Positions 8,527-15,411 of a stretch of DNA of 47,680 nucleotides are shown in pieces. The stretch covers positions 1-47,680 of the forward strand of contig CAKZPE010000059.1 of assembly GCA_937138495.1 (NCBI GenBank), given 5' to 3'. How positions within the stretch are numbered: position 1 is the stretch's first letter; each line of letters starts with the position of its first letter. Made by a program: the position numbers and the translations under genes. The notes under the pieces are model-generated. The model was not told the origin of the DNA. It saw only the letters and a list, made by a program, of their open reading frames with translations, and did no database searches. Source of the stretch: an uncultured Oceanospirillaceae bacterium (GTDB taxonomy: Bacteria; Pseudomonadota; Gammaproteobacteria; Pseudomonadales; Balneatricaceae).

Positions 8527-8649
8527 GAATGCCTTAACCACCAGTACACTAAGGGTATAGCACTACCGAACCACCCACATCGGTAAAGTTTAGCCCTGAA
8601 TGCCTACCCAAACCTTACCAGTACACTAATTCAACCCTAACTTTACCGA
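8527..8649. repeat. direct and inverted repeats in the recombinase leader
   Basis: GAATGCCT (8527-8534 and 8598-8605) and ACCAGTACACTAA (8540-8552 and 8617-8629) are direct repeats about 71-77 bp apart. An inverted pair, TCGGTAAAGTT (from 8580) with CTAACTTTACCGA (8637-8649), ends at the ribosome binding site. The arrangement suits a res-type recombination site and/or autoregulation of the downstream recombinase. Confidence 0.5.
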
Positions 8650-8661
8650 AGGATTCTGCCT

Positions 8662-9306
8662 ATGGGATTTATCCGTGCCTATCTTCGTGTGAGTACCGTC
8701 GGTCAGGACGTCATGCGTGCCAAAAACGAAATAGAGGAGTTCGCTCAGCGGTATCAACAACAGATTGCTGCTTATTACTTTGAAAAGTTCACCGGAACAT
8801 CACTGGATCGACCAGAATTGAACCGCATGCTTGAGGACGCTCAGCAAGGCGACATCATTCTTATCGAATCGGTAGACCGGATTAGCCGTCTGAAAAGTGG
8901 CGATTGGCAGCAGCTTAAGCATCTTATCGAAGCGAAGGGAGTCAGCGTTGTGGCACTTGACCTGCCAACCAGTCATGTAGCACTGAAGCAATCGGATAGT
9001 GGGGATGATTTTATTCAGGCTGTACTGAAAGCGGTAAACGGAATGCTGCTTGATATTTTGGCTGCTACAGCAAGAAAAGACTACGACTTACGCCGAAAGC
9101 GAACTCTGGAAGGGATTGCTAAAGCGAAGGCTACAGATCCTGCTAAGTACCGGGGCAGACGGCGTAATGAACTCCTCTGGTCCTCTATCCGCAAGCTTCT
9201 TGAAACTTCACATACCTATACAGCCATTCAATCAATTACCGGTGCAAGCCGAATGACCATCTCGTCTGTTGCTAAAGAGCTTAAACATGAAACCGATTTA
9301 CGTTAA
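8662..9306 (+). CDS. small serine recombinase, resolvase/invertase family (214 aa)
   Basis: The N-terminal resolvase domain starts AYLRVSTVGQD, with Ser11 the expected nucleophile, and continues with the conserved FTGTSLDRPELNRMLEDAQQGD and ESVDRISRL motifs. A long helix follows and the C-terminus is a helix-turn-helix (about 175-210). The length is normal for resolvases and invertases; large integrases are much longer. The ribosome site AAGGA (8649-8653) has good spacing to ATG 8662. Such enzymes cut at paired sites through a 5'-phosphoserine link to resolve multimers or invert DNA. The repeats in the leader (8527-8649) and the duplicated modules upstream are candidate substrates. Integration into rnpB probably needs another enzyme outside the window. 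Confidence 0.9.
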   Translation: MGFIRAYLRVSTVGQDVMRAKNEIEEFAQRYQQQIAAYYFEKFTGTSLDRPELNRMLEDAQQGDIILIESVDRISRLKSGDWQQLKHLIEAKGVSVVALDLPTSHVALKQSDSGDDFIQAVLKAVNGMLLDILAATARKDYDLRRKRTLEGIAKAKATDPAKYRGRRRNELLWSSIRKLLETSHTYTAIQSITGASRMTISSVAKELKHETDLR

Positions 9307-9943
9307 GCGGGTTATTGATTTTATCCATCATAACCATCCCGAACATACCAGGGCCGAGCTTAAAGCGTTGCTGGAAGCTGAGCCTGAGCAGTTTATCTAT
9401 TTACTTAATGAGGCCATCGAACGTTCAGGCAGTACGCCTAAATGTGCCACGAAATTCATTAAAGAAGTCCAAAAAATCATTAAAGAGAACAACGATATGA
9501 ATACTGAAAAGAAGACCGGCTTTGTAATGCGCCTAGTCGTTACAGCAAAAAATGTATGGAGCAAAGTGACCAGCTTTTGCTCATCCAATGTAAAGAAAAC
9601 GGCCCTGACAGGTTCTGTCCTAGCTATGATCGTCGTCACATTCCTGATGACAAAGACGACCGTTTTGCTATCTGCATTGGCCGCGTTGAAGACAAAAGGT
9701 TTAGTGGCGTTATTTAAAGGTCTGTTTGGGAAGGCATTGGCTCTGGCCGTCAAAGGCAAAGACTTAGTTCTTCGTAATGTTGAATGGGTATGGGTGTCTG
9801 TTCAGTTAATGGGTCAAATTGCTTTCACTAAAGTGATCAGTCTGAAAAATTATATAGTGATGTGGTTTAAGCAAGCCTGGCAGTGGGTGACGGGCCTGTT
9901 CAAGAATGACGCTGAAGATAATCATCAGCATCAGGCAGCATAG
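9287..9943 (+). CDS. unknown membrane-associated protein (218 aa)
   Basis: Not recognised. The start ATG 9287 (MKPIYVKRV), with AAAGAG upstream, overlaps the end of the recombinase gene by 20 bases; an upstream ATG at 9269 in the same frame is less likely. Residues 1-75 look helical and soluble. One strong membrane segment follows (around ALTGSVLAMIVVTFLM) and then several weakly hydrophobic, lysine-rich amphipathic stretches (LKTKGLVALFKGLFGKALALAVKG region). The C-terminus is charged with HQHQ. The overlap suggests co-expression with the recombinase. The amphipathic second half could bind or perturb membranes, but no function can be assigned. Confidence 0.55.
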   Translation: MKPIYVKRVIDFIHHNHPEHTRAELKALLEAEPEQFIYLLNEAIERSGSTPKCATKFIKEVQKIIKENNDMNTEKKTGFVMRLVVTAKNVWSKVTSFCSSNVKKTALTGSVLAMIVVTFLMTKTTVLLSALAALKTKGLVALFKGLFGKALALAVKGKDLVLRNVEWVWVSVQLMGQIAFTKVISLKNYIVMWFKQAWQWVTGLFKNDAEDNHQHQAA

Positions 9944-9944
9944 T

Positions 9945-10100
9945 ATGAGATTGCTTACATGGATAGAGGTGACATTGGGCCGTCTAGAGCCTAATGTTGC
10001 TCGGGTAGCGAGCCTGGCTGCTAGTGTTGCTAGTGTTATGGCCAGCCTATCCTGGCTGGTTGGTAAGGCATTGGTTTTAGTAAGAAGTCAGTATGGTTAA
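9945..10100 (+). CDS. small hydrophobic protein (51 aa)
   Basis: It begins MRLLTWIEVTLGRLEPN one base after the stop of the previous gene, so it reads as part of the same operon. The middle is a low-complexity A/S/V-rich run (VARVASLAASVASVMASLSW) that could form one membrane helix. There is no family match I know. A small membrane protein of a phage-like or toxin-like type is possible. The frame opens further upstream (9906), but the ATG at 9945 is better placed. Confidence 0.4.
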   Translation: MRLLTWIEVTLGRLEPNVARVASLAASVASVMASLSWLVGKALVLVRSQYG

Positions 10101-10144
10101 TATAGATTCATATATGTTTTCAAACGTGAATGATGTTTTATATT

Positions 10145-10168
10145 AAGGGGCTGCGAGCTGCTCCTTTA
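10145..10168 (+). terminator. weak hairpin after the small hydrophobic gene
   Basis: AAGGGGC and GCTCCTT can pair (one G-T wobble) around an 8-nt loop, followed by TTTATGG. It may end the recombinase operon, but the U-run is short. Confidence 0.3.
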
Positions 10169-10238
10169 TGGAATTACATGAGAGTACTGGAGTGTTCTCT
10201 GCATCTTCGTCAACCAGTTTTAAATATAAGGATGTGTA

Positions 10239-11525
10239 ATGAAAAAGAATGCTCTGTTTGTTGTATTGCTTTTGGGTGCAGTCATGCCGCGTGAGCAGTT
10301 GCAAGCTGATCCGTTGATCATTGGCTCTTTGGTTGTCAGCAGTTTAATCAATCAAATAAAGGAAGATACTGAAGAGCTTATTTCAGAAGCAGAAGCTTCA
10401 TCTTCTGTGGTTGGATTCTCTGTTGCAACAGATGCAAAGATTCTAGTTCAAAATCTTGACGTTATGGCTAGGGCACTTACTGGTAAGGTTTTTGACGATC
10501 TAGACTCTTCTCAGCAGGCGTTGTTCAAAAATGCTGCGAGTGTTTTGAAAGAAAGTGATCGTAGCTTAGAAGAGCGTTTAAGCGACATCGACTCGATTTT
10601 TAATGGGTTTGGCGCAGAGGTGTCTAGGTTGCCTGGCGTGAGTGATAGGCCGTTATTAAAGCATTATAGTCCTAGTTATATATTGAATAATCGACACAGC
10701 TACAATTTAGTTTTAAGTGGTTCTAGGCTTAATAGCGCATCACCTGAGTTAACCTTTGGTGATGTATCTTGTAAAAATGTATCGTCATTAGAAAATACAT
10801 TACGCTTTGATTGTCCAAATACACTATTCTCAAATGAAAATAACGGATGGGTTGCAGGGAAATTTTCACTAACTAAGCCTGCTGCTTGGTATCAGTTTTG
10901 GGCTGATGATGAACAGTTTGAATACTCAATAGGTGTTATGGTTATTCAAGAAAAGATGGGAGATTTTTCTTTAAAAGTAACGCGGGAAGTTGCTGTTGAT
11001 TTGCGTAAGCCGCGCTCACAATCAAATAATTATAGGAATGAACATTGTGACGGTGATCAAGTTCTTGTAAGAACTTATCGTCCTGAGTCAGGATGTAGGA
11101 TCGATGTCCACACAGTTAATGCTAAGGCTACCGTTATTTCGAAAGAAAGTTCTTTTGAAGGGACTCTTAATGTTAGCGATAACGGATTTCAAACACGAGG
11201 ACATGTACGTAATAACGGTACATGTATTTGGCCAGCTAGGGATGCTCGTGGGGCGTTAAATGTAGTTGCTACGTGGGTTGATATTTGTTCTGTAAACAAA
11301 GAAGAGGTTCTTCCTGAGGAGCAGGGGGAGTTGATGTGGTCAAAAGAGATTTCTTTTTCTATGCCTGCTGATACGAAAAGCTTTGTTCTTACAATAAGAC
11401 AGGTTGATGGAAAAGTTAAAGTGATTAGTGGAACTACATCATCAGGCTGGTTTAATACTTACTACGATATTGGAGCGAATTTATTAGTTGTAAAGCCAAG
11501 AGAGGTTGATGAAGCATTCAAGTGA
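10239..11525 (+). CDS. secreted protein of unknown function (428 aa)
   Basis: The N-terminus is a plausible Sec signal peptide: MKKNALFVVLLLGAVMP, with cleavage possibly after LQA (about residue 23). The mature part starts with a helical region (25-125) with many acidic residues, followed by a beta-rich, Cys-containing domain (about 150-425) with cysteines that could form disulfides (for example VSCKN and FDCPN, and a second group near HCDGDQ and SGCRID). No membrane anchor follows, so it is probably periplasmic or exported. The ribosome site is AAGGATG just before the ATG. The gene is AT-rich island DNA and is convergent with the TIR operon. I do not recognise the family. Confidence 0.6.
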   Translation: MKKNALFVVLLLGAVMPREQLQADPLIIGSLVVSSLINQIKEDTEELISEAEASSSVVGFSVATDAKILVQNLDVMARALTGKVFDDLDSSQQALFKNAASVLKESDRSLEERLSDIDSIFNGFGAEVSRLPGVSDRPLLKHYSPSYILNNRHSYNLVLSGSRLNSASPELTFGDVSCKNVSSLENTLRFDCPNTLFSNENNGWVAGKFSLTKPAAWYQFWADDEQFEYSIGVMVIQEKMGDFSLKVTREVAVDLRKPRSQSNNYRNEHCDGDQVLVRTYRPESGCRIDVHTVNAKATVISKESSFEGTLNVSDNGFQTRGHVRNNGTCIWPARDARGALNVVATWVDICSVNKEEVLPEEQGELMWSKEISFSMPADTKSFVLTIRQVDGKVKVISGTTSSGWFNTYYDIGANLLVVKPREVDEAFK

Positions 11526-11619
11526 TTAAGGTGCAAACTTAGGTGGATTGGATTGCCCAGAACTCCATTGGCACTCTCCAGCTTAATTTTTAAGTTATTT
11601 CAAAATACTTCAGTGCTTA

Positions 11620-11656
11620 CCCCTCCAAGGAAGCTGTGTTTCTCCTGTAGGAGGGG
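11620..11656. terminator. hairpin between convergent genes
   Basis: CCCCTCC (11620-11626) pairs with GGAGGGG (11650-11656). It lies between the secreted-protein gene (plus) and the TIR operon (minus), so it may act as a bidirectional terminator. Confidence 0.4.
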
Positions 11657-11718
11657 CTTGCGACTTAGAGAATCATTTGTTGTTACAGTTGTATTATCTA
11701 TCTGGTAAGTTAGGAGGG

Positions 11719-12099
11719 TTACTTAGAGATAGCATCTCTAATAGCTTCGGGAGTGAAAGCTATTATTTCCTCGTTTCGAATTAGAATAGGGGCTGCGCCC
11801 GTAGTATTAGGAATTCGAACAGGAATGATGCGTTTTCCTGCACTTTTGGCATTTCTTAATTCGTAATCGACCCCAGAACTATTGTGGGTGTCTTTTCCAA
11901 CTAATACGATTACTTCTGATGCGCCTTCTACTTTGGGAGATAGGTGTTGCCTAATTGCTCTTTCTCCATCTTGCCTGACATCTTTGTCCTCGCCGGTGAT
12001 TCTTACGTTGTATCCTAGTCGACCTTCTAAAGCCCATTCAGTAACTTTCTCTTTCCATGCTTTATCTTCGTATTTGTAGCTGGCGAAAACTGATTTCAT
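11719..12099 (-). CDS. TIR-like protein, MTH538/ThsB type (126 aa)
   Basis: Last gene of a four-gene minus-strand operon. A compact single domain starts KSVFASYKYEDKAWKEKV, the strand-helix start of TIR-like folds (FxSYxxED). SEVIVLVGKDTHNSSGVDYELRNAKSAGK follows at residues 61-89, with Glu80 at the place of the TIR catalytic glutamate, and then the strand RIIPVRIPN. MTH538-type TIR-like domains (PF08937) include ThsB of Thoeris defence, which senses phage and makes ADP-ribose-type signals from NAD+. The 126-aa length leaves no room for another domain. The ribosome site AAGGA is well placed and the gap to the previous gene is 17 bases. Nuclease-like or non-catalytic TIR-like roles remain possible. 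Confidence 0.7.
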   Translation of the reverse strand: MKSVFASYKYEDKAWKEKVTEWALEGRLGYNVRITGEDKDVRQDGERAIRQHLSPKVEGASEVIVLVGKDTHNSSGVDYELRNAKSAGKRIIPVRIPNTTGAAPILIRNEEIIAFTPEAIRDAISK

Positions 12100-12116
12100 A
12101 GTATGTCCTTATGTTT

Positions 12117-12560
12117 TTAAGAGATTGCAATGATTTTTGTGATGAAGATTAATAAAGTTAGGGATACATAGAATCCCCATACCGAGAATGACTTGAAGGA
12201 TTGGAATTGGAGCTTTGACATGTTTCCTTTAGGGATGACTGAGTATAAGTCTGTTTCAGTTAGGTTCTTGCTATGGAGTTTTGTAATAAAGTCGTTGTAA
12301 GAATTACGGAATGCTTTTTCTAAAGCTAAGTAATATGCGTCGAGCGCGGCAAAAAGTACAGTAGGGACAAAGGCAATATATGTGTATTCCGGTTTTCCTT
12401 TATCGGCGACGATAACAAGTATGGCTGAGACTAATGTTACGCACCACGCCTTACAGGCTGAGCTGTTAGATGACATGCGCTGTATAACGTTTTGCAGAAT
12501 GCCAAGATGCGTTTGAATCGATGCAGAGTCAGGATTGATATCTTTAAGCCCATTTTCCAT
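12117..12560 (-). CDS. small membrane protein of a TIR operon (147 aa, about three membrane segments)
   Basis: Hydrophobic segments are at about residues 37-53 (AWCVTLVSAILVIVA), 60-80 (IAFVPTVLFAALDAYYLAL) and 124-146. Between the second and third is a soluble helical stretch starting EKAFRNSYNDFITKL. The layout (paired membrane helices followed by a helical extension) recalls SLATT-type membrane effectors that accompany nucleotide-signalling defence systems, but I cannot show homology. It starts one base after the stop of the preceding TIR gene and ends 17 bases before the next, so it is translated from the same message. The context suggests a membrane-damaging effector or anchor controlled by the TIR-like proteins. 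Confidence 0.6.
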   Translation of the reverse strand: MENGLKDINPDSASIQTHLGILQNVIQRMSSNSSACKAWCVTLVSAILVIVADKGKPEYTYIAFVPTVLFAALDAYYLALEKAFRNSYNDFITKLHSKNLTETDLYSVIPKGNMSKLQFQSFKSFSVWGFYVSLTLLIFITKIIAIS

Positions 12561-12561
12561 A

Positions 12562-13248
12562 CTAGTTTGCCTTATTTTGTATAGCGTGATTTATCCAGGC
12601 ACTTAGGTTCTCTGATATTTCATTGTAAGCTCTAGTTGAGTTTGGATCATAGCAGGGTATTACGCTTGATAGCTTTGTACCATCTTTAAATGTAACCTGG
12701 TCGAAGGGGTTTTTCCCCTTTTTACTGGTGCCTGTTCTAGGGCATTTAAGGTTATGGATATGTATACCCAAAAGAGCTTTTCCGCTATTCCAAGCTTTAA
12801 TTATTTCGTGTTTTACCCATGGCCTTTCTGCAGTATGACTTCCAATTAGAACAACAATACAGCGTTTGTATTTCATGTTTTGGTCGATCCAATTCTCAAC
12901 AGCTTTGGCTCCCGTTCGTTTAAGCTGTTCCCATTCGTTTGGAGTCGTAGGAGGGTTGCCCTCAATGCTTCCTATGTTTCGTATTTGCTGTACTCTCATC
13001 ACATCATTATCAAAGTGAAAGCTATAAAATACTGGTACTTTTGCCATCTTTTTGTCCTTTTTTGATGTTGATCCGATCACACTACCAATCGCGCCTCCTA
13101 GTGCTACACCTCCAATGCCTGGAACTAGAAAACTTCCTAAAACTGCTCCTAAGAATGCGGGAAGGGCAATATTGCGAAATCTTGTATTCTCTTTATTAGA
13201 ATCAGGGATTCTTTTGGGGCCTTTAACCGTTGTTTTTTTCTTAGTCAT
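12562..13248 (-). CDS. membrane-anchored TIR-like protein, MTH538/ThsB type (228 aa)
   Basis: The first 25 residues are basic. A glycine-zipper membrane segment follows (about 30-60: GAVLGSFLVPGIGGVALGG and onward), then a TIR-like domain (69-170). Its signatures are the strand VPVFYSFHFDND, the helix EQLKRTGAKAVENWIDQNM, then RCIVVLIGSHTAERPWVKHEI with Glu148, and GKALLGIHIHNL. This is the classic PF08937 pattern, (I/V)G..T..S.WV..EI..A...GK, shared with ThsB. It is quite different from the 126-aa TIR-like protein of the same operon, so the operon carries two non-redundant copies. The ribosome site is weak and translation may depend on coupling with the upstream gene 22 bases away. The glycine zipper suggests oligomerisation in the inner membrane. 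Confidence 0.75.
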   Translation of the reverse strand: MTKKKTTVKGPKRIPDSNKENTRFRNIALPAFLGAVLGSFLVPGIGGVALGGAIGSVIGSTSKKDKKMAKVPVFYSFHFDNDVMRVQQIRNIGSIEGNPPTTPNEWEQLKRTGAKAVENWIDQNMKYKRCIVVLIGSHTAERPWVKHEIIKAWNSGKALLGIHIHNLKCPRTGTSKKGKNPFDQVTFKDGTKLSSVIPCYDPNSTRAYNEISENLSAWINHAIQNKAN

Positions 13249-13270
13249 GCTTGAGTAGATTATTGTCTGG

Positions 13271-14119
13271 TTATGAAGAGGAGGAGGTGAGTTTTTCTTT
13301 GTTTTTCTTTGATAGTGCTTCAGTGTTTTGCGGTAGAAAACTTTTGTATATCACGGACTGATTCGGGCGCTGAATGATATAAGTACCATCTTTCTTAAAG
13401 AAAGCTAAAAACTTAGGTGACTGTGTTACCAATACCCCTTCGTGAACGATAGTTCCTGCTTGGGTTTTGAGGGTGCTACAGATGCTGAAGCCATCTTCAA
13501 TAACGCTGCATCCTTTTTCGAGGTATTTATCTCTTTGTGACATAGCGTAATGCTCTGCTTTGCTGTAACCAGAAGTAATTAAGAATAACCAGATAAGTCC
13601 TGCCATCATCACTGAAGTTACTAGTAGTAAGAGTAGATAAACGCTCCCGCCGACAAGGCCTGCTGATAGGGTTAGGTAATTGTTACGCCAGTGAAGTTTC
13701 GTAACCTGATGCTCTACCCATTCTATTGCCGATGCTTTGTGTTTCTCAGATGTTCTAGAGATAGTATTGAAGCTAACCCATAATGCGATCATTGCTACAA
13801 CGCACCATGCCCAGCCAAAGTTATAGAAAAACGAATCGAGCAACGGGCCAAGAACTAACATCACGTCAGATATGTATAGGGATGCTACTAGGTGAGCTTT
13901 TACATAAGTTTCCTGGGGTGAGAGCGGAAATAGGCTTGGATCAACACCGAATATCTGTAGGTTTCGCTCATAATAATATGTGCCTACGATATAGCCTGCC
14001 AAAGGGGATAGTCCTATCAGCCACAGGAGTAAAAACTTCAGATACTTGAAAAAAGAGTTGCTTAAAGAAGGGAATTTTTGATGTAGCAGGTCTTCTGATA
14101 GCTTTTCTTGTGCCGTCAT
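13271..14119 (-). CDS. membrane protein, first gene of the TIR operon (282 aa)
   Basis: Four hydrophobic stretches are visible: about 26-48, 75-95, 100-118 and 148-182 (the last long enough for two helices). A soluble C-terminal region follows (about 185-282) with GCSVIEDGFSICSTLKTQ and a lysine/serine-rich tail. The motif ERNLQIFGVDPSLFPLSPQETYV follows the first membrane helix. I do not recognise a named family. The ribosome site AAGGA precedes ATG, and it heads an operon of four genes with gaps of 22, 1 and 17 bases. A role in sensing or in membrane effector function with the TIR-like proteins is inferred only from this context. Confidence 0.6.
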   Translation of the reverse strand: MTAQEKLSEDLLHQKFPSLSNSFFKYLKFLLLWLIGLSPLAGYIVGTYYYERNLQIFGVDPSLFPLSPQETYVKAHLVASLYISDVMLVLGPLLDSFFYNFGWAWCVVAMIALWVSFNTISRTSEKHKASAIEWVEHQVTKLHWRNNYLTLSAGLVGGSVYLLLLLVTSVMMAGLIWLFLITSGYSKAEHYAMSQRDKYLEKGCSVIEDGFSICSTLKTQAGTIVHEGVLVTQSPKFLAFFKKDGTYIIQRPNQSVIYKSFLPQNTEALSKKNKEKLTSSSS

Positions 14120-14184
14120 ACAGTTCCTTTGCAGCTGTCTTCCTGAATACTTGCTTTAGTTTTTTATTGTCCGTGTAGCACGTC

Positions 14185-14214
14185 ATAGTACAGCCCGATT
14201 AATCTCTTTCTCAA
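14185..14214 (-). promoter_or_regulatory. candidate promoter of the TIR operon
   Basis: Read on the minus strand, TTGAGA (14214-14209) and TACTAT (14190-14185) are separated by 18 bp and lie about 65 bp before the ATG at 14119. No repressor site is obvious. Confidence 0.4.
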
Positions 14215-14269
14215 CTATTTTTAAATACTAATTTGGTTTGAGGGTGATCAGGAATTCTATATTCTTATC

Positions 14270-14288
14270 TGGTACATAAACTGGTACA
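14270..14288 (+). repeat. 19-bp direct repeat, copy 1 (left of the rnpB fragment)
   Basis: TGGTACATAAACTGGTACA, itself a tandem of TGGTACA, is repeated exactly at 14532-14550. The two copies bracket the rnpB remnant. Repeated short sites next to an att core suit arm-type integrase or excisionase sites. Confidence 0.5.
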
Positions 14289-14341
14289 GTGCTTTTCATA
14301 CAAATAACGCTGTATGCCCCATCAGAAGGCGTTGAGAGTGT

Positions 14342-14484
14342 CGGAGCAAGACCAAATAGGAATCCTTTAAGGTGTGATCCGCACTGGATTCGGGTAGGTC
14401 GCTTGAGGCCTGTGGCGACGCAGGTCCTAGATGAATGATTGTCCACGACAGAACCCGGCTTATCGGTGAACTCTCAATTTTTTT
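14342..14484 (+). ncRNA. rnpB: 3' fragment of RNase P RNA with its terminator
   Basis: From CGGAGCAAGACCAAATAGG onward the sequence matches the last ~135 nt of bacterial type A RNase P RNA. It includes GGGTAGGTCGCTTGAGGCC, CCTAGATGAATGATTGTC and the near-invariant CACGACAGAACCCGGCTTATC. A T-run (14478-14484) follows as the natural terminator. The 5' two thirds (specificity domain and the first catalytic strands) are absent from the window; to the left is island DNA. Integration into a gene's 3' part normally restores the gene at one end and leaves such a fragment at the other. An intact rnpB is therefore expected beyond the left edge. The fragment alone cannot be an active ribozyme. Confidence 0.9.
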
Positions 14485-14494
14485 CTCAATGTTT

Positions 14495-14518
14495 TCAAAG
14501 GGTTGTGTAGCCCTTTGA
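14495..14518. terminator. hairpin downstream of the rnpB fragment
   Basis: TCAAAGGG (14495-14502) and CCCTTTGA (14511-14518) form a perfect 8-bp stem with an 8-nt loop, just after the rnpB T-run. It has no U-run of its own and may be a second part of the transcript end. Confidence 0.4.
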
Positions 14519-14531
14519 GGCATTCGGGAAA

Positions 14532-14550
14532 TGGTACATAAACTGGTACA
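14532..14550 (+). repeat. 19-bp direct repeat, copy 2 (right of the rnpB fragment)
   Basis: Exact copy of the repeat at 14270-14288. It lies outside the rnpB remnant, which suggests that sequence to about 14726 also derives from an earlier integration at this site. No gene is supported in 14551-14726. Confidence 0.5.
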
Positions 14551-14726
14551 ACAGCTATTAACTAAGAACTCCCACCCCTTCATCGCCCTACGTGGCAAAA
14601 CTTGCTATTCCCGCGACGCATTTCCTTTACATCTTCGTGACCTGGTTTTACTCCGGTTTTCGGATACCTGGTTAAGAACAGATGACATTACTCCGATGAG
14701 TATCCGTCGAAATGAAGGAAGTCCAT

Positions 14727-15326
14727 CTACGTACGTAAGTGATTTAAAAACATGTCAACGCAATTTTTCAGGTAGCTATTCTGCTGTTCTTCAGACTCTT
14801 GTATATCTTCACCAAGATAGAGCCAGTATACCGCTTTTCCATGGAGCATAAGGAGAAGCTGTATTGCGGTGTCGCTGCCCGAATGATCAAGGTTGATTAT
14901 GCCTTCCTTCGCTTTAGCATCAAGGTAACTTGCTAAAGTATTCAGTGTTTCTTTGGGGCCAAGCTCCAGATAGGTGGCGGCAAATTCAGGGTGAGCATCA
15001 ATTTGACTAATAGCATTACGGTAGGTGTGCTGTGCTCCCGGTTCGAGGAGGGTTTGATGGAATCTTTTGCCAAACCTAAACAGCATTTCATCAATAGGTG
15101 CGTTAAGGTCAAAAATTAAAGTATCCGATTTATACTCTTCGAGTTTCTCCTTCATACAAGTCTCAAACAGCACATCTTTATTCTTAAAGTGTGAGTAAAC
15201 CGTCTGCTTTGACACATCCGCGAGTCTGGATATGCTCTCCATACTCGTGCCGTATCCTTGTTTACCAAACAGCTCTTTTGCTGCTTTTAAAATTTTATTT
15301 CTTTTTGTTTCACTGGAGTTAGACAT
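14727..15326 (-). CDS. TetR-family transcriptional repressor (199 aa)
   Basis: The N-terminal helix-turn-helix domain is clear: RNKILKAAKELFGKQGYGTS, then ISRLADVSKQTVYSHFKNKD (residues 10-55), as in TetR/AcrR proteins. The C-terminal helical ligand and dimer domain (60-199) is of usual length. I choose the start at MSNSSETKR (15326) rather than the in-frame ATG at 15371, because the domain begins there at the normal distance. The gene is divergent from the RND adaptor gene, with two palindromic operators in the 146-bp gap. It most likely represses the pump genes and itself until a pump substrate binds. The ligand cannot be told from the sequence. Confidence 0.9.
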   Translation of the reverse strand: MSNSSETKRNKILKAAKELFGKQGYGTSMESISRLADVSKQTVYSHFKNKDVLFETCMKEKLEEYKSDTLIFDLNAPIDEMLFRFGKRFHQTLLEPGAQHTYRNAISQIDAHPEFAATYLELGPKETLNTLASYLDAKAKEGIINLDHSGSDTAIQLLLMLHGKAVYWLYLGEDIQESEEQQNSYLKNCVDMFLNHLRT

Positions 15327-15375
15327 CGTTATTGTGCTGGCCGTTCTGAGAGTATGAAAGTAACGATACATAAAT

Positions 15376-15396
15376 CAAACTGGACAGTCCAGTTTG
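15376..15396. promoter_or_regulatory. TetR-type operator 1 (perfect palindrome)
   Basis: Half-sites CAAACTGGAC and GTCCAGTTTG surround a central A, giving a perfect 21-bp palindrome. It lies 50 bp before the tetR-family start and probably controls that gene. Confidence 0.8.
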
Positions 15397-15411
15397 GTTG
15401 GTGTTTAATGC

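Larger units (their letters stand above)
7914..8661. other. 748-bp gene-free region with repeats
   Basis: No credible gene is seen. From left to right it holds a second copy of the candidate IS terminal repeat (7986-7998), the second double-hairpin module (8070-8180), a cluster of GGTTAC/GTAACC sites with a ~29-bp tandem repeat (8186-8430), and direct and inverted repeats just before the serine recombinase (8527-8649). It looks like a control, origin or recombination region. Confidence 0.6.

Noticed and set aside
14296..14598. Open frame of 100 aa on the minus strand
   Set aside because: It is antisense to the rnpB fragment; the RNA match explains the sequence.
14531..14851. Open frame of 106 aa on the plus strand
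   Set aside because: It starts within the 19-bp repeat, runs into the antisense of the TetR gene and has no recognisable domain or ribosome site.
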